Origin: Silybum marianum
Taxonomy: Eukaryota; Streptophyta; Magnoliopsida; Asterales; Asteraceae
Assembly: GCA_036898165.1 (NCBI GenBank)
Contig: CM072529.1
Span: 42,378,501-42,442,500 of the forward strand
Reading direction: 5' to 3'
Length of the DNA stretch: 64,000 nt
Below, piece by piece: positions 46,422-58,279 of the stretch. The position numbers and the translations under genes were made by a program. Position 1 is the first letter of the stretch; each line of letters opens with the position of its first letter. The notes beneath the pieces are model-generated. The model made no database searches. It saw nothing but the letters and a program-made list of their open reading frames with translations, and was not told where the DNA came from.

Positions 46422-46973
46422 TAGGGGCGGACCTATAAGGGTCGGACCTATGAAGGTCTTATCAGGGTCCGTGCATCAAAAAACTTAAAATTTTCTCTAA
46501 ATCACTTAAAAAACTGAAGGAAATCCTTAAAAACACTTGAAGTCGACTAAAAAGAGATATGTCGACTTTATAGGGCTTTAATCTACCTTAAATATGCACA
46601 TGCTTAGCAAAAATTCAAGGTCCGTCATCTTTTTCTAAGCAGTGCACTTTTAAGTTCGAACACAGAAACTAGGATTTTTGCTAACCGGCTGGAGTTTCAA
46701 GATTGATCAAAGCCCCGCAAAGTTGTCTGATGTCTTTTTAAGCAAATTCCACCACTTTTTTAGTTGATTTTGGGGGATTTTTAACCTTTTTTGGTTAATC
46801 TTGATGGATTTTTTTACAGTTTTTTGGTTGATATTTCTTGTATTTTTTAATATTCTAAAACACCTCTCAAAGGTTAGCGGGTGCACCTTTCAAACAAAAA
46901 CAATATTATACTTGCCAAAATAAATTGAGCAGGTATAGAAGACCCCTCTTGAGACTTAATGGGTCCTCCGTTG
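46422..46973. mobile_element. probable hAT-like element (TAGGGGCGGACC type)
   Basis: Left end TAGGGGCGGACC and right end GGGTCCTCCGTTG are partial inverted repeats. The flanks GTATGTTG and GTGTGTTA agree at 6 of 8 bases. GTCGACT occurs in both orientations near 46540. Confidence 0.45.
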
Positions 46974-47922
46974 GTGTGTTAAATTAACTATATGATATAT
47001 GACAGAATATCATTTTGTTAAAGATATATAATTTTATCTGTCTAAGCATTTTTACCAACTATTAATTCAAAATTTTGTATTATGTGATATAACTAAAAAT
47101 AACGGTAACAAACAACATTTTAATTCTTTTCAAAATAAAAATATATTCTTTTATTTGGTAATAAACGTTTTCGATCTTTCATAAATAATATCAATATTTT
47201 TTATAAGGGTATTTATGACTTTGATCTATATTTTTCTCTGAGTTGTTTTTTTTATAAATATTTGATTATCATTTCATTACTTTTATTAAAAAATCTAACC
47301 AAAGTTTATTTTTGGTTACAATAAAAATATAGTATAAATTACCCTTAATATGTTTCAAAAAAGAGGCACCATAGTTCAAAGAAAAGGTCGATTCCTACTC
47401 CATTATATTGGAACTTTATAGAGAACCTATAGACCATCCTTTTCCTAAGAGTCTAGATAAATTACACTTTACATCCTCTTATTTTACCCAAGTTAGCAAA
47501 AGTGTATATTTAGGCATTATATTGAACTTTTGGCCCCTTAAACTTTTGCTTATGAAAAATAGTAAGCATACAACAAGCATTTATGCTATCATAGAACATT
47601 CAATTTCCTTTCATCAAAAGTGATACCAAATCATACCAAAAGTATCAAGTATATCCTAATTAGCAATATCATCTGAAACGTATGATATAATCATTTTCTC
47701 TATCTTAAAGGATTGAGAGTTTGTTTTAGTGCACACTCTTGATTTACAATTAAAAATTTAAAAGGAACCAAGTACAAGGAACATGTGAGAAATATAGCAA
47801 AAGAATATGTGCAAATATGTAAAAGAAGCAACATGGATGAATGTAACGAAAATGATAACTATTAGTACAAGAAAAAAAAGGGCACATAAGAGATAATATA
47901 CTTATAAAGGGAGAAATGGTGT
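46974..47922. other. AT-rich intergenic DNA
   Basis: No supported feature; the open frame at 47408-47623 has no motif. Confidence 0.4.
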
Positions 47923-48309
47923 CACTACAACAAAATAGGCTTTATAGGACATTTATATTGTTCAAGTGTCCTAATAGGATATTTTATAAAACTTAGTTTT
48001 TTACGATCGAACTACAAAACGTCTTATCTAAAGGCCTTACAATAAGTGTGAAAGACACTTTTAGATGTTTAACAAGTTTTTATGACACTTTTAAAACAAA
48101 GTGTAATATTAGTTATTTTATTATAAATGTCCTTAAACCGGTTTTTTATAGGACATTTGTGTTTGAAGGATACTTTTTCAAATAGTGTCGTATCAAATAG
48201 ATAATACAATTTTTTAAGCGTTTTAAAAACTTGTTAAAACGCCTACATATGGCTTATAAACCTACTGTAACACTTTCAAATTGGTCGCTTTTTGATTGGT
48301 CCTATAAGC
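47923..48309 (+). mobile_element. CACTA-like family member 2
   Basis: Starts CACTACAACAAAATAGGC, with TTTATAGGACATTT blocks near both ends and a TCCTATAAGC end. The right terminal repeat is replaced by the GGCGGATCC-type fragment that follows. Confidence 0.5.
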
Positions 48310-48540
48310 AATGGCGGATCCAGAATTTTTACCTAGTGGATCACCTTTAAGTTAGACTAAAGTCGCGCAAAGTCGCTCGGCGTGTTTTAACCTAACTATA
48401 CCGTTTTAAGGGATTTTTAAGTTTTTAGGTTGATGTCAAGTGATTTTTTTAGAGTTTTTGTCGATTTTGAAGTATTTTTTCAGTTTTTTTGATTGATTGA
48501 AGAGAATTTTTTGGTTGAAATAATTTATCACATAAATAGT
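48310..48540 (+). repeat. fragment of the CAGTGGCGGATCCAG-type hAT family
   Basis: CAATGGCGGATCCAGAATTT and the following GATTTT-rich body parallel 53170-53420. The right end is missing. Confidence 0.6.
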
Positions 48541-50074
48541 TCTAAAAACGATTCTTGTCATGAATTTGTGTACATCCTTAATATCAAACAATTGTGCTCT
48601 AATTTGAAAAAGGGAACATATGATTATGGCATACTACAATCATAAGAGGCTGGGTTTCGGACCGTTACACTAAACTCTTCAATTGTCTATCCCAAAATGC
48701 AGTGTATTTAGCTTTAATAGTATCAAAATGTTATTTTGTGCAATAAACATAGTGGACTCATGTTTTTCAATGAAATGGAGGTGTTGAGGGATATAAAGGT
48801 TCTTTAGGAAGTAGTCAACCATAAGGGTCACAAAGGTTGCATATTTTTACATATATATATAGTATGTGTACACATAACACATACGTATGTTTGTATTGTG
48901 TGTAAAATTCATCATCTTTAAGGGATCAGCAGGGTGGACGATCATATGCGTCCCATCTACAACGGGTTTGGAATGCCATAATGATGTTGTCCTTTTAAGG
49001 TTATCATGATTCTTTTGGGTTTTTAGTTTGGAGATATTTGGATATGTAATGAATACAACAATTGTTTATATACCAAGAAACAAAAAGGACTTTTCAAGAT
49101 AAGATAATTTAGCTTATATACACTCTTTATGGGTGTAGAATATTAAAACTCTCTTTTAATTTCCTGGTACTATGGTATTTAATTAATGAATAATAGGTTC
49201 AAGAGATCTAGTCTATCAACATATACACTTAAAGAAGATAACACTCTTCCTTTAGAGAAACTAGCATACTCACAACAAGATGTGACAACTCAGACTCGGG
49301 TTTCATACGCTGCGATGAAAGTCCCCACACTGTTTTGCTTACTTAACTACCTTGGGGCTGGAAAAGGGGGTGGGGGGTCCAATTCTCTCTATTTCATCAA
49401 AATTCAAATCCTTAGTTCTTTATCAAGTTACAAAGTTTGTTCGAGATAAACTATCAAAAATGAAAACAATTTCTGTGAAGCTATATGTTAAATGAAACAT
49501 TAATTTTTTTAATAAAAAAGAGTCAAAAGCTCTATTCAAATGGTAAGATAGTGACATTAGGCAATTAGATAGGGACATGTATTGACTTAAAGTAAAAAAG
49601 AGAGGGTGTAAAGTGTAAAAGGAGAATTTAGTTTTGGGTGAGTCATGACTTTGTGGATTTCAGTGGGAAATAGACAGAGTGTAGGAAGGGGGTAGGGCCC
49701 ACACTGACTTTTGTGAACCTCTCCAAAAAAGAAGGGGTTTTCAATCGTTTTCATAGCAACAATGGGGGACCAAAAGGAAATTAAAAGAATCTAAGTCACA
49801 TCCTATTCTATTTTTAATTGTTTTAATTTTATATAAATGAAATTAAATATAAAAGTAGGGTCTTATTTACTTGGTGTTAAAAAAAAATTATAAGCGTAAA
49901 AGATTAATAGTAAGTGAGATTATTCAAAATATATGAGATTTGATGAAGAAATATTTGATAGTTTTAGCCGTTTAGGAACACAATTCAAATGGTAGCTTGT
50001 TGTTTTATGTAATTTCAAAAAAGTGAAGAAGAGATGATGTATACCAAAAATAAAGATGGAGTTCATAAAATGAA
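48541..50074. other. intergenic DNA
   Basis: TGTGACAACTCAGACTCGGG at 49281 resembles the start of a gypsy-type LTR, but no end was found. No gene recognised. Confidence 0.35.
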
Positions 50075-50307
50075 GAGTGAATTACATTTTTAGTTCCTAG
50101 TGAATACTCGTTTTTTGGTTTTGGTCCCTCCAAATGTAAAAGTACATTTTTGGTCCCCAAACGAGTTTTGATAAATGACGGCGTTAGTGGGAGAGACCAA
50201 GTTTGTTATTCAAAACTCGTTTGGGGGACCAAAAATGTACTTTTACGTTTTGAGGGACCAAAACCGAAGAACGAGTATTCACGAGGGACCAAAAATGTAA
50301 TTCACTC
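50075..50307. mobile_element. Mutator-like fold-back MITE
   Basis: Nearly the whole element is an inverted repeat: GAGTGAATTACATTTTTAG at one end and CAAAAATGTAATTCACTC at the other, with GGACCAAAAATGTACTTTTA arms inside. Flanks TAAAATGAA and TAAAAATGAA are a 9-bp-type duplication with one indel. Confidence 0.8.
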
Positions 50308-50361
50308 TAAAAATGAATGATGGATAAAAAGGTGTCTGGTTTATGAATTGACTAAAATTAA

Positions 50362-50646
50362 GGGGTCATTTATCAAAACTTACTCGGGTAAGTGCTTACC
50401 AAGTCATATTATCTTACCGGATGAATATTGGTAAGTCCAAAAATCTTACTCGGTAAGAGTGAGGCAAGGACCAAGAGTCTTATTTCGGTAAGCAAGTGCG
50501 ACAACTCTTACCACGGTAAGCGTTTACTGAGTAAATTGTTGAATACAATGTTGTTTTTGTGGACTTAAATCTTACCCGATAAGTAAATGATAGTGTTGAA
50601 TTTTACCGGTAAACGCTTACCCAGTAAGTACTTGGTAAACAGCCCC
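50362..50646. mobile_element. PIF/Harbinger-type MITE full of CTTACC/GGTAAG palindromes
   Basis: Inverted ends GGGGTCATTTATCAAAAC and TACTTGGTAAACAGCCCC; flanking TAA on both sides. The interior consists largely of CTTACC, GGTAAG and CGGGTAAG words. Relatives: 54783-54845 (fragment) and 56926-57205. Confidence 0.8.
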
Positions 50647-50896
50647 TAACTCTATAAAGTTAACTAATAACTTTAAAGGTTGCTATTTGTACCCTCGAAC
50701 TCATAGTTTACCTTCTTCCTATCTCACTCATATACCGTCTTATAGGAGGAGATATGAATAGAAGTATGATAAACATGATTAGTATGATAAACATGATTAA
50801 GCATACGATGATCATTTAGCTCTTCTAATATAAAATAACATTGTATCCAATATCATAATCTTTATATGGTTGTGAAAAAGAAACGCCTAAATATAA

Positions 50897-51260
50897 GAGC
50901 ATTTTCAACAACTTCTTTAAAATAGAGAAAAATTCATTTTTCTTCTCTAAATTTCTTCAACAGCATTTCTATATCATTATCTAAAATAGAGATTTTTAAA
51001 AAAATCTCTAAATATAGAGATTTCTCTATATCTCTAAAAGGATGAGAGAAAAATATTATTTAATGATTTCCCACCAATTACAACCCGTATAATTTTAAAG
51101 ATTTTTGGAATAGTAAATTTATTGAATATTTTAATAATATAATTTTTTAATTGATTCTCTAAATAGAGAAGCTGTTGGAGTTAGAAGATAATAATTTTAG
51201 AGATTTTTACTTTACATTCTCGATTTTGGAGAAAATTTAGAAAAGTTGTTGGAGATGCTC
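50897..51260. mobile_element. PIF/Harbinger-type MITE (GAGCATTTTCAACAAC family), copy 1
   Basis: Inverted ends GAGCATTTTCAACAACTTC and GTTGTTGGAGATGCTC; exact TAA duplication. 364 bp, almost the same length as copy 2 at 55472. Confidence 0.85.
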
Positions 51261-51596
51261 TAAAGCAAGGTTCTAATTACTTGTTGAGTTGTTTCAAAGC
51301 TTTCCGAAAATCTTTCGACGAGTTACAACTCCTCTCTCCTTGTTTTGGTCAACCATACTCCCATATAATTGATCCTGTTTAGGCTCATGATCATGATCAT
51401 CATCATCATCATCATGCCTTTCTCCACCTTATACGTATAATCTCGTTCATTACTGCAACAAATTACCATTACGTATTTATGTTTGTCTCAATTATTTGAT
51501 ATGATAACAATACAAATACATCCAATCGAACACTTAGAGAAAAATTCTTAGTTATAGCATCAACTTTAAATCCATTCGGTTTATTATCTTCTAATT
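51261..51596. other. intergenic DNA
   Basis: ATC/ATG trinucleotide-like run near 51390-51415; otherwise nothing recognised. Confidence 0.4.
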
Positions 51597-51860
51597 GTCT
51601 TTCAGATTTGACAGTCTACATTCAGATTTGATCTAGTATCCGAATTTGATTCTCATTATCCAGATTTATCTTAATACTCAATATTATAACTTAATATTTA
51701 GTTTTGATATCCGGATATAACATTCAACAGCCGGATTTGGAATCCGAATTAGACATTCGGGTATAACAATCAGTTCTAGTTCTAGAAGCTAAAATATTCA
51801 AGTCTTTTGTGAAATCCGAGTTGTATACTTCATAAATAGTCTTACTGAAATCCGAAATAT
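51597..51860. repeat. array of short ATCCGAATT / CAGATTT variants
   Basis: Irregularly spaced degenerate copies of ATCCGRAT, ATTCRGAT and ATCCGGAT without fixed period, followed by an AT microsatellite at 51856-51882. Confidence 0.5.
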
Positions 51861-52099
51861 ATATATATATATATATATATATTATGTTTTGGAAAAAAGA
51901 ATATATAGGATTTTTCATTTGTAAAAGTCTTATAATTATCTGTATTGATATAAGAACCAAAAGCCTTCGACAAAGACTAGTTGAAGTGAGGCCAAGATTT
52001 CCACCAAAGCTATTGGATTGTCATCTAGCCAAAATCGGATTGGATTGTCACGAAAGCGGATTGGATTGGCATTACAAGATAAAGTAAAAACTGACAAAT

Positions 52100-52690
52100 A
52101 CTACTTTTTGCAAGGTAATCTTGAAGTGAAAATCTATCCAACAAGTTTGACTCACCAACTCTTGTCCTGGTAAGGGAACATATACGGCATATCAGACGAA
52201 GTAAGTTCTAAAATACTATTTTATTTAGTACCATGTTTCCTTTACTTTTCCCTATGCGTACTAAAGGATGTGTTGGGTTAACAAATATCTACATCACCTT
52301 CAAAAGTTGAAATAAGAAGTACAACGATGCAATGATCAACAAATCAGATAAAAACACACGTTAAAGTTGGGCATCAACATTTAATGCATTAATGGCTATA
52401 AAAGGCCATCTTGCAACTCACCCATTTTGAAAAGTAATTCTAAGTGATAGTTTTTTAGGCAAAATCAATATCAACCATATCTAAAGAAATATCTAAGTAC
52501 TTCATATATGAAAGGGTGTTTTTTTCTCTTACACTTTCAGTCATTAACAAACTTGTCACTAGTGTTTAGGATCAGACTTTTGCAATAAATTTGTAGTTAT
52601 TTGCTTTTAATAAGCAAACATAATTAAAAAGTGAAAATCTCCAACATTTATATTCAATTCCCTTCTACAAACACTACTGTATTAGTCATT
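52100..52690 (+). repeat. possible degenerate SIRE-like LTR
   Basis: GGCTATAAAAGGCC near 52396 looks like a TATA region, and ATATTCAATTCCCTTCTACA near 52650 parallels the end of the SIRE-type LTRs (GTATTCAACCCC, then CTTCTACAAAC). Boundaries are missing. Confidence 0.4.
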
Positions 52691-53161
52691 ACCATCTGGG
52701 TATCAATAATTTATATTATTTAAATAAGCAAATTACCAATTTAAACAAATACTCAGAAGATAAAATTGATTGTATTAAGCTACAACTAGAAAGAACACAA
52801 AAGACCTGGATGGTGCATCAAATAATACATATCTCTGGTTATCAATTATCACAATACTCATAAAGGCATTTTTATCACAAGTCCAATTATCACAGTGGTC
52901 TGGATGGATGGGTGCATTAAATACAAAAAAATTGAAAATCTATTATTACAACTAAATAATTTTGTAGAGCCACCATATACACAAGCAAAAGTCCCAAATA
53001 GAAGTACTTTTCCGTAATATAATGATCTTTTTTATGCAATTGTTCCTGTTTGGCTATTCCTGCATGCCATGCAATTACAAAAGCATCAAATCTCAATTCA
53101 TATATGCATAAATTCACCAATGCTAAAGATGATCCGTACAATATTTAAATATGAAACTATC
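52691..53161. other. intergenic DNA
   Basis: No supported feature. Confidence 0.4.
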
Positions 53162-53169
53162 ATTACACT

Positions 53170-53548
53170 CAGTGGCGAATCCAGGATTTTTATCTACTGG
53201 GGTCCCATTAAGGTAGACTAAAGGCGCCTAAAGTCACCCGACGTGTTTCGGGAAATTTTTTAAGTTTTTTATTTGATTTCAAAGGATTTTCTTATTATTT
53301 TTGTCGATTTTGAAGGAATTTCTTAGTGTTTTTGTCAATTTCCAAAGATTTTTTCGGTTTTTTTATTAATTTCAAGAGATTTTTTAGTGTTTTTGTTAAT
53401 CGCCGGCAAGATGAGGTCCTTTAGAAAATTTTAGTGGCGGGGAACTAAAACTAAATATAGTATTTTTGATATTTTTTAGTCTGTATTTTTTTTTAACAAT
53501 TCAATGGGGTCCTGAGACCCCCCCTTTTGAACGCTGCATCCGCCAATG
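53170..53548. mobile_element. hAT-like non-autonomous element (CAGTGGCGAATCCAG type)
   Basis: Inverted ends CAGTGGCGAATCCAG and CTGCATCCGCCAATG; flanks ATTACACT (53162-53169) and ATTACACA (53549-53556), an 8-bp duplication with one mismatch. The interior is several tandem-like GATTTT-rich segments of about 50 bp. No transposase. Confidence 0.82.
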
Positions 53549-53556
53549 ATTACACA

Positions 53557-54267
53557 AGATACTTTCTTCTTGATTAATATTACTAATAGTTTTTTTCTTT
53601 CTAATCCCGCTTTTATAATTAGATATAAAGATATAAACATAAAGAGCATCATGGTTGTAATTATCTGAGTGGTAGAACTCAAATACGCTAGATGATTATT
53701 TATTTGCCACACACACACCTTGAAAAAACCTCAATATATATGATGATGGATTACATTATTTCTACACAGATTAATCTAACAGTGTGATTGACAAACTAAG
53801 GCTTATTTTGACAAAAACGAAATATAACAAGAGCAAAATAGGATGATCTACAAAAAACATTAATATTCTCTATCAATTTTCCCAAAAATTGCAACGGAAG
53901 GTGTAAAGCTACAACGACATCTTAACAACACTCAAAGAGCCTTCTTCAAGAAGTCTTAACCCCATCAAAGAGTCTTCTTCAATAAGTCCAAGAAATTCGA
54001 CAAACGATGAGTATTGGATTTCTTTATATCCTTATGAGTTAAATCCAATCAATTATTCCCCATATTAATTCTTCCATTATCAACGTTTCATTTTGAATAA
54101 AATGATATCAAGATATTAGGTTGAACATCAAAAAACTATATAATATCATCTCAAACACATATTTTTAACAAAAGATCCACATAAAAACATCTAGAATTGT
54201 GATTTTGATCTTGGAGAAAAATCAAAATTGGGAAAAATTATCGGTAAATGAATTCGTTTTGGTTCTT
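53557..54267. other. intergenic DNA
   Basis: A diverged duplicated phrase (CAAAGAGCCTTCTTCAAGAAGTC type) at 53930 and 53960. No gene recognised. Confidence 0.4.
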
Positions 54268-54270
54268 TAA

Positions 54271-54514
54271 GGTCCCGTTTGGTTGGAGGAATTTGAAGGG
54301 ATTTGGAGGGATTGGGATTTCAATCCAATCCATTGTATTGGGGATAGTTCTCAGATTACTGACATGACGACTTATTTGACTGCAGTGTTTGGCATAAATA
54401 TTAAGATATAGTGCAGTATAATTTCAAGAAAATCACCAGAGTTCGCACTGGAAATGACTTATTTGAAATCCCAATCCCTCCAAATCCATTCAAATCCTCC
54501 AACCAAACGGGCCC
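54271..54514. mobile_element. Tourist-like (PIF/Harbinger) MITE with about 46-bp inverted repeats
   Basis: Ends GGTCCCGTTTGGTTGGAGGA and the near-perfect inverse ending CCAACCAAACGGGCCC, flanked by TAA on both sides. The arms extend to the GGGATTTCAA / TTGAAATCCC block. Confidence 0.88.
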
Positions 54515-54782
54515 TAAGAGATTGTTGTTCTTCTTGAAGTTGAATTTTAATCACATGAACATGATTAAGTTTCCTGATTGAGAGAGAGGGTTGATATGCG
54601 GGTGGATTAGGTTAAGAGGAGAATAAGAGCAACATAAGAGGTGGGTTAACCTCTTATCAAAGCAAATGCTAGTAAGAGGCTTTCAACCTTTATCACAAAA
54701 AGAAACAAATAATTTGAAAGTACCAACAAGCATAAAAGGCTATTAAGAGGTTATTATTAAAAATAAACAATACCTTTGAAGC

Positions 54783-54845
54783 CGTTTACCAAATATTTAC
54801 TCGGGTAAGAGCTTACCAAGTCATATTACCTTACCGGATAATGGG
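54783..54845 (+). repeat. fragment of the CTTACC/GGTAAG MITE family
   Basis: CCGTTTACCAAATATTTACT and CGGGTAAGAGCTTACC match one end of the element at 50362; the other end is missing. Confidence 0.65.
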
Positions 54846-54951
54846 TTTACATATGCATCTTTAAATGGATTTCTCAAAGATTTACCTATGAATCTTCTTA
54901 TTGTTTCACAATATTTAGGCTTCTTATTTGAATCTCCCACTTGATTACTAA

Positions 54952-55238
54952 GTGGCTGTTTGTTTACCTCTTAATAGTTTCATTAAGAAGTAGTCTCTGA
55001 ATGGCTAAGAGGTGAATTTTGTTTGGCAAAAGTAAAGTCTGCCTCTTAAAGATTCTAAAACCCTCTGAATGATTTGAATCTTGTGCCTCTCTAAACCATT
55101 CAGATCCCCAATTTCATTGTAAACAATACCAAACAATCATATTTCAATTTGCACTACATCATAAGAGTCTTTTAACCATTCAAACCATTTAATCATTCCA
55201 CACCAAACTATTCAGTTCACTACCTACCAAACAGCCCC
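54952..55238. mobile_element. PIF/Harbinger-type MITE (GTGGCTGTTTG family)
   Basis: Inverted ends GTGGCTGTTTGTTTACC and CTACCTACCAAACAGCCCC, flanked by TAA on both sides; GAATGG and CCATTC blocks recur near the ends. Confidence 0.75.
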
Positions 55239-55471
55239 TAAATGATATAAAAAGTTGAAGGACCAAGTTGAAACATTTGTGAACCTTGGTTGTGGTTTAA
55301 TGATATTAACCCTAATTTTAAAAATAAAATAAAATAATTTGTTTAACATCCTCTAACCCGGTTACACCGGTTGCTTGTCAAAATTTGACAACATTTAGAA
55401 GCATTCAAAATTTAATGATTAAATGTGTATAAAAAAACTAATAACCAAGGTAAAACAATTGATGAATCTTA

Positions 55472-55836
55472 GAGCATCTCCAAGAGCTTCCCCAAAATAA
55501 AGAAAAAGAAAAATATGAGGATTTTAGACAAAAATTTTGCTCCAAGAGCTTCCCCAAAACTTTTCTCCAAAATGGAGAAAGTAGGAGAGAGAGTGAATTT
55601 TTCTCCAAATATGGAGTTCACTCAAAAAATGATTACCAAATCAATTGACCAATAGAAAATTTTGAAAAATAAGTATTTAATGAGAGAAATAATATTTTAA
55701 TAGATGATGTAATATTTTAATATTATTTTGAAGAAATTATAGAGAATTTGTTGCAGATGAATTTAATTTTTTTTGAAAATTTTGTTATTTGATTCTCCAT
55801 TTTAAAGAAATTATAGGAAAATTGTTGGAGATGCTC
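55472..55836. mobile_element. PIF/Harbinger-type MITE (GAGCATCTCCAA family), copy 2
   Basis: Inverted ends GAGCATCTCCAAGAGC and GTTGGAGATGCTC; flanks TTA and TCA. 365 bp. The phrase GAGCTTCCCCAAAA is repeated at the left end. Confidence 0.8.
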
Positions 55837-56017
55837 TCAGTTGCTATACAAAAATACAAGTGTAGTTGTGTTTGGTATACCTCACACATGATTGGATAAT
55901 TTGTTTGTATGATGTTTGTTAAGCTCCATAGGACAACACAATTTTGTCCAATTCAATGCTCCTATACTAAAATAGTGTGGTGTCCAACGTGGATGACGAA
56001 TTTTATGTATATCTTGT

Positions 56018-56410
56018 TACTATAATAAAATTAATTTTATAAGACGTTTAAAAGGTCTAAGCATTATAGTAAAATATTTTATAGAATTTAAGTTTATATG
56101 AGCAGACCAAAAAATGTCATATTTAAAAGTGTTATAATAGATTTATAGAACGCTTTAAACATTTTAAAAGGTTTTTTAGGATGATTTTATAATAAAGTAT
56201 CGTATTAGCTATTTTATACGACAGTACTATTTGAAGTGTCTTAAAACAAATGTCCTATAGACACAAATGTCCTATAAAAAGATGAGTTTATAGGACACTT
56301 CTCAAAAGTGTCATGTAAAATAAGCAATAAAACATTTTTTTAAAAACATCGTAAAAAACTTACTAAAACACCTAAAAACGTCCTACAAACATATTGCTCC
56401 TATAAACTTA
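56018..56410 (+). mobile_element. CACTA-like family member 3
   Basis: The left end TTACTATAATAAAATTAATT is a mutated form of the CACTACAACAAAA start. The body shares the AGTATCGTATTAGCTATTTTAT block with member 1 and has TTTATAGGACACTT words. Confidence 0.45.
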
Positions 56411-56925
56411 CATTTCATACAATATTAATTATTAAAAGGCTTAAACATTTTAGTGGCACTATAAAATCCACTATTTTGAACTAATGATTTAAAAAATTGT
56501 CAAGGACTAAAATTATAGATTAAACATAATTAATTGGTGTTTTTGGCTATCGGCTCTCTTGGGTCTTGTCCTATAAGCAAAAAAACTCCCCATAATTAGA
56601 TTGAAAATTAGGAATAATTCATATATGGGAGTTTAAATGAACTTGATTTTTATTAAAAAAAAATTAAGAATAAAATGAGATCCTTTCGTTGATATTAGCC
56701 ATCTAGTTTTATGAATTAGTCATTGGGTGTTGACTAGATTTTTATTAAATCTATTTCGATTAACTAGCTAAAACTAGAAAAGAGACACAATTTTAAGTCC
56801 GAATAATTAGCCCGGGCCCATGTTTGGTCCTATCTTCAGCTCGGGCTCAATTAATTTAAATTAAGGTATAGTCCACATCAATGTAGTTACTTAAAAAAAA
56901 TATATACTAAAATGATCAATGGTTC
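56411..56925. other. intergenic DNA
   Basis: No supported feature. Confidence 0.35.
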
Positions 56926-57205
56926 GTTTACCAAATCTTATTCGGGTAAGTGTTTATCAGAAAAATTCAACAATATCACCTACTTACCGGGTAAGATTTT
57001 AGTCCACAAAAACGGCATCGTATGCAACAATTTACCCGATAAGCGCTAACCATGGTAAGAGTCGTCGCAATCACTTACCTGGGTAAGACTCTTGGTCATT
57101 GCTTTTCTTGTCTTTGTTCTTACAGGTAAGATTTTTGGTAGTTGCTATATTCCTTCAGTAAGTTAATATGACTTAATAAACACTTACCCAGTAAGCAAGT
57201 TTACC
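56926..57205. mobile_element. second, degenerate copy of the CTTACC/GGTAAG MITE
   Basis: GTTTACCAAATCTTATTCGG at the left and ACACTTACCCAGTAAGCAAG at the right form an imperfect inverted repeat. The phrase order is that of 50362-50646 reversed, so this copy lies in the opposite orientation. Confidence 0.65.
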
Positions 57206-57436
57206 CTTATATATGAATTCTTATAGCAAAAGAATTTATGTCAAACCAAGATAATATTTCAGTAAATCTAATATTTCATATGGTGGGCAACCAAGTTTAC
57301 CCTTATATATGAATTTGGAGGCGATAATACAAATGCTCATTCATATACTATTTTAAATATAATACAATCTTTGTTGCAAAACTTCTTTTTATAATTACTA
57401 GAAGTATATATTAACGTGAGAAAACATAACGTAATA

Positions 57437-57678
57437 CTTCCTCCGTTTCAAATTAAGTGTTCATATTATCATTTTTGTTTGTCCCCAAAATAAGTGTCCA
57501 GTTCCAAAAAGTAAGTTTTCACTTTCCCATTTTACCCTTAATTATGAGATGGAGAAAGTTTATCTCTCTATTATCAAGGGTAAAGGTGTCAATTGATTGT
57601 TTCAAAGGTGTAATCATTGCACAGTCCTAAAACTATGTGTCATTTTCATTGTGAACATTTATTTTGGGACGGAGTGAG
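57437..57678. mobile_element. Stowaway-like (Tc1/mariner) MITE
   Basis: Inverted ends CTTCCTCCGTTTCAAATTAA and TTTGGGACGGAGTGAG, flanked by TA on both sides, the CTCCCTCCGT signature of plant Stowaway elements. Confidence 0.9.
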
Positions 57679-57934
57679 TATTTAGTTACACACTGAAAAT
57701 TGGATTATTTTTAACCATTTTTTGTTTTTGGGAAACAAATCAATTATCAGGAGCAGAACACAATCGTTATAGCCTAGGGAGTTGGAATGTAAGGTTAAAA
57801 AAATTCCAAGACCTAAATAATGCGCATGCAACTTTTTTTTTGCTATGATCTATTTTTAGATTTTAGAAAAAAGATTCGTTAATAAAGACTAAAATATAGA
57901 ACCTTCAATTTGTTAACCGATAAATAGTAACATA

Positions 57935-58279
57935 CACTATAATGAAAATGGGTTTATTTGAAGCCAAAAAAATTTAAGCGTCCTAATAAACCACTTTTGA
58001 AGACTTAATATATAGGACTAAAAAATAAAAAAGTTATATTTAAAGATGTTGAAATAAGTTTATATGACATTTTTGGACGTTTTATCAAATTTTTGAGGAC
58101 ATTTTTAGTACAAAGCGTCTAATTAGCAATTTTATAGGATTGAAAAAGATGTCATAAAAAGATAAGTTCATATAACATTTTTGAGTGGTATATAAATTTT
58201 ATTAAATAGGACATTTTTTTTTGTCTTATTAAATAATCTATTGAGATCTTTAAAAACGGTGGGGGTCCAAAACTCAATT
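57935..58279 (+). mobile_element. CACTA-like family member 4, interrupted by a solo LTR
   Basis: Starts CACTATAATGAAAATGGG and follows the body order of members 1-3. It is cut at 58279 by the solo LTR; the sequence after 59814 may be its continuation. Confidence 0.45.

Noticed and set aside
49281..49450. Gypsy LTR starting TGTGACAACTCAGACTC
   Set aside because: Only a start-like motif; no end, duplication or second copy was found.
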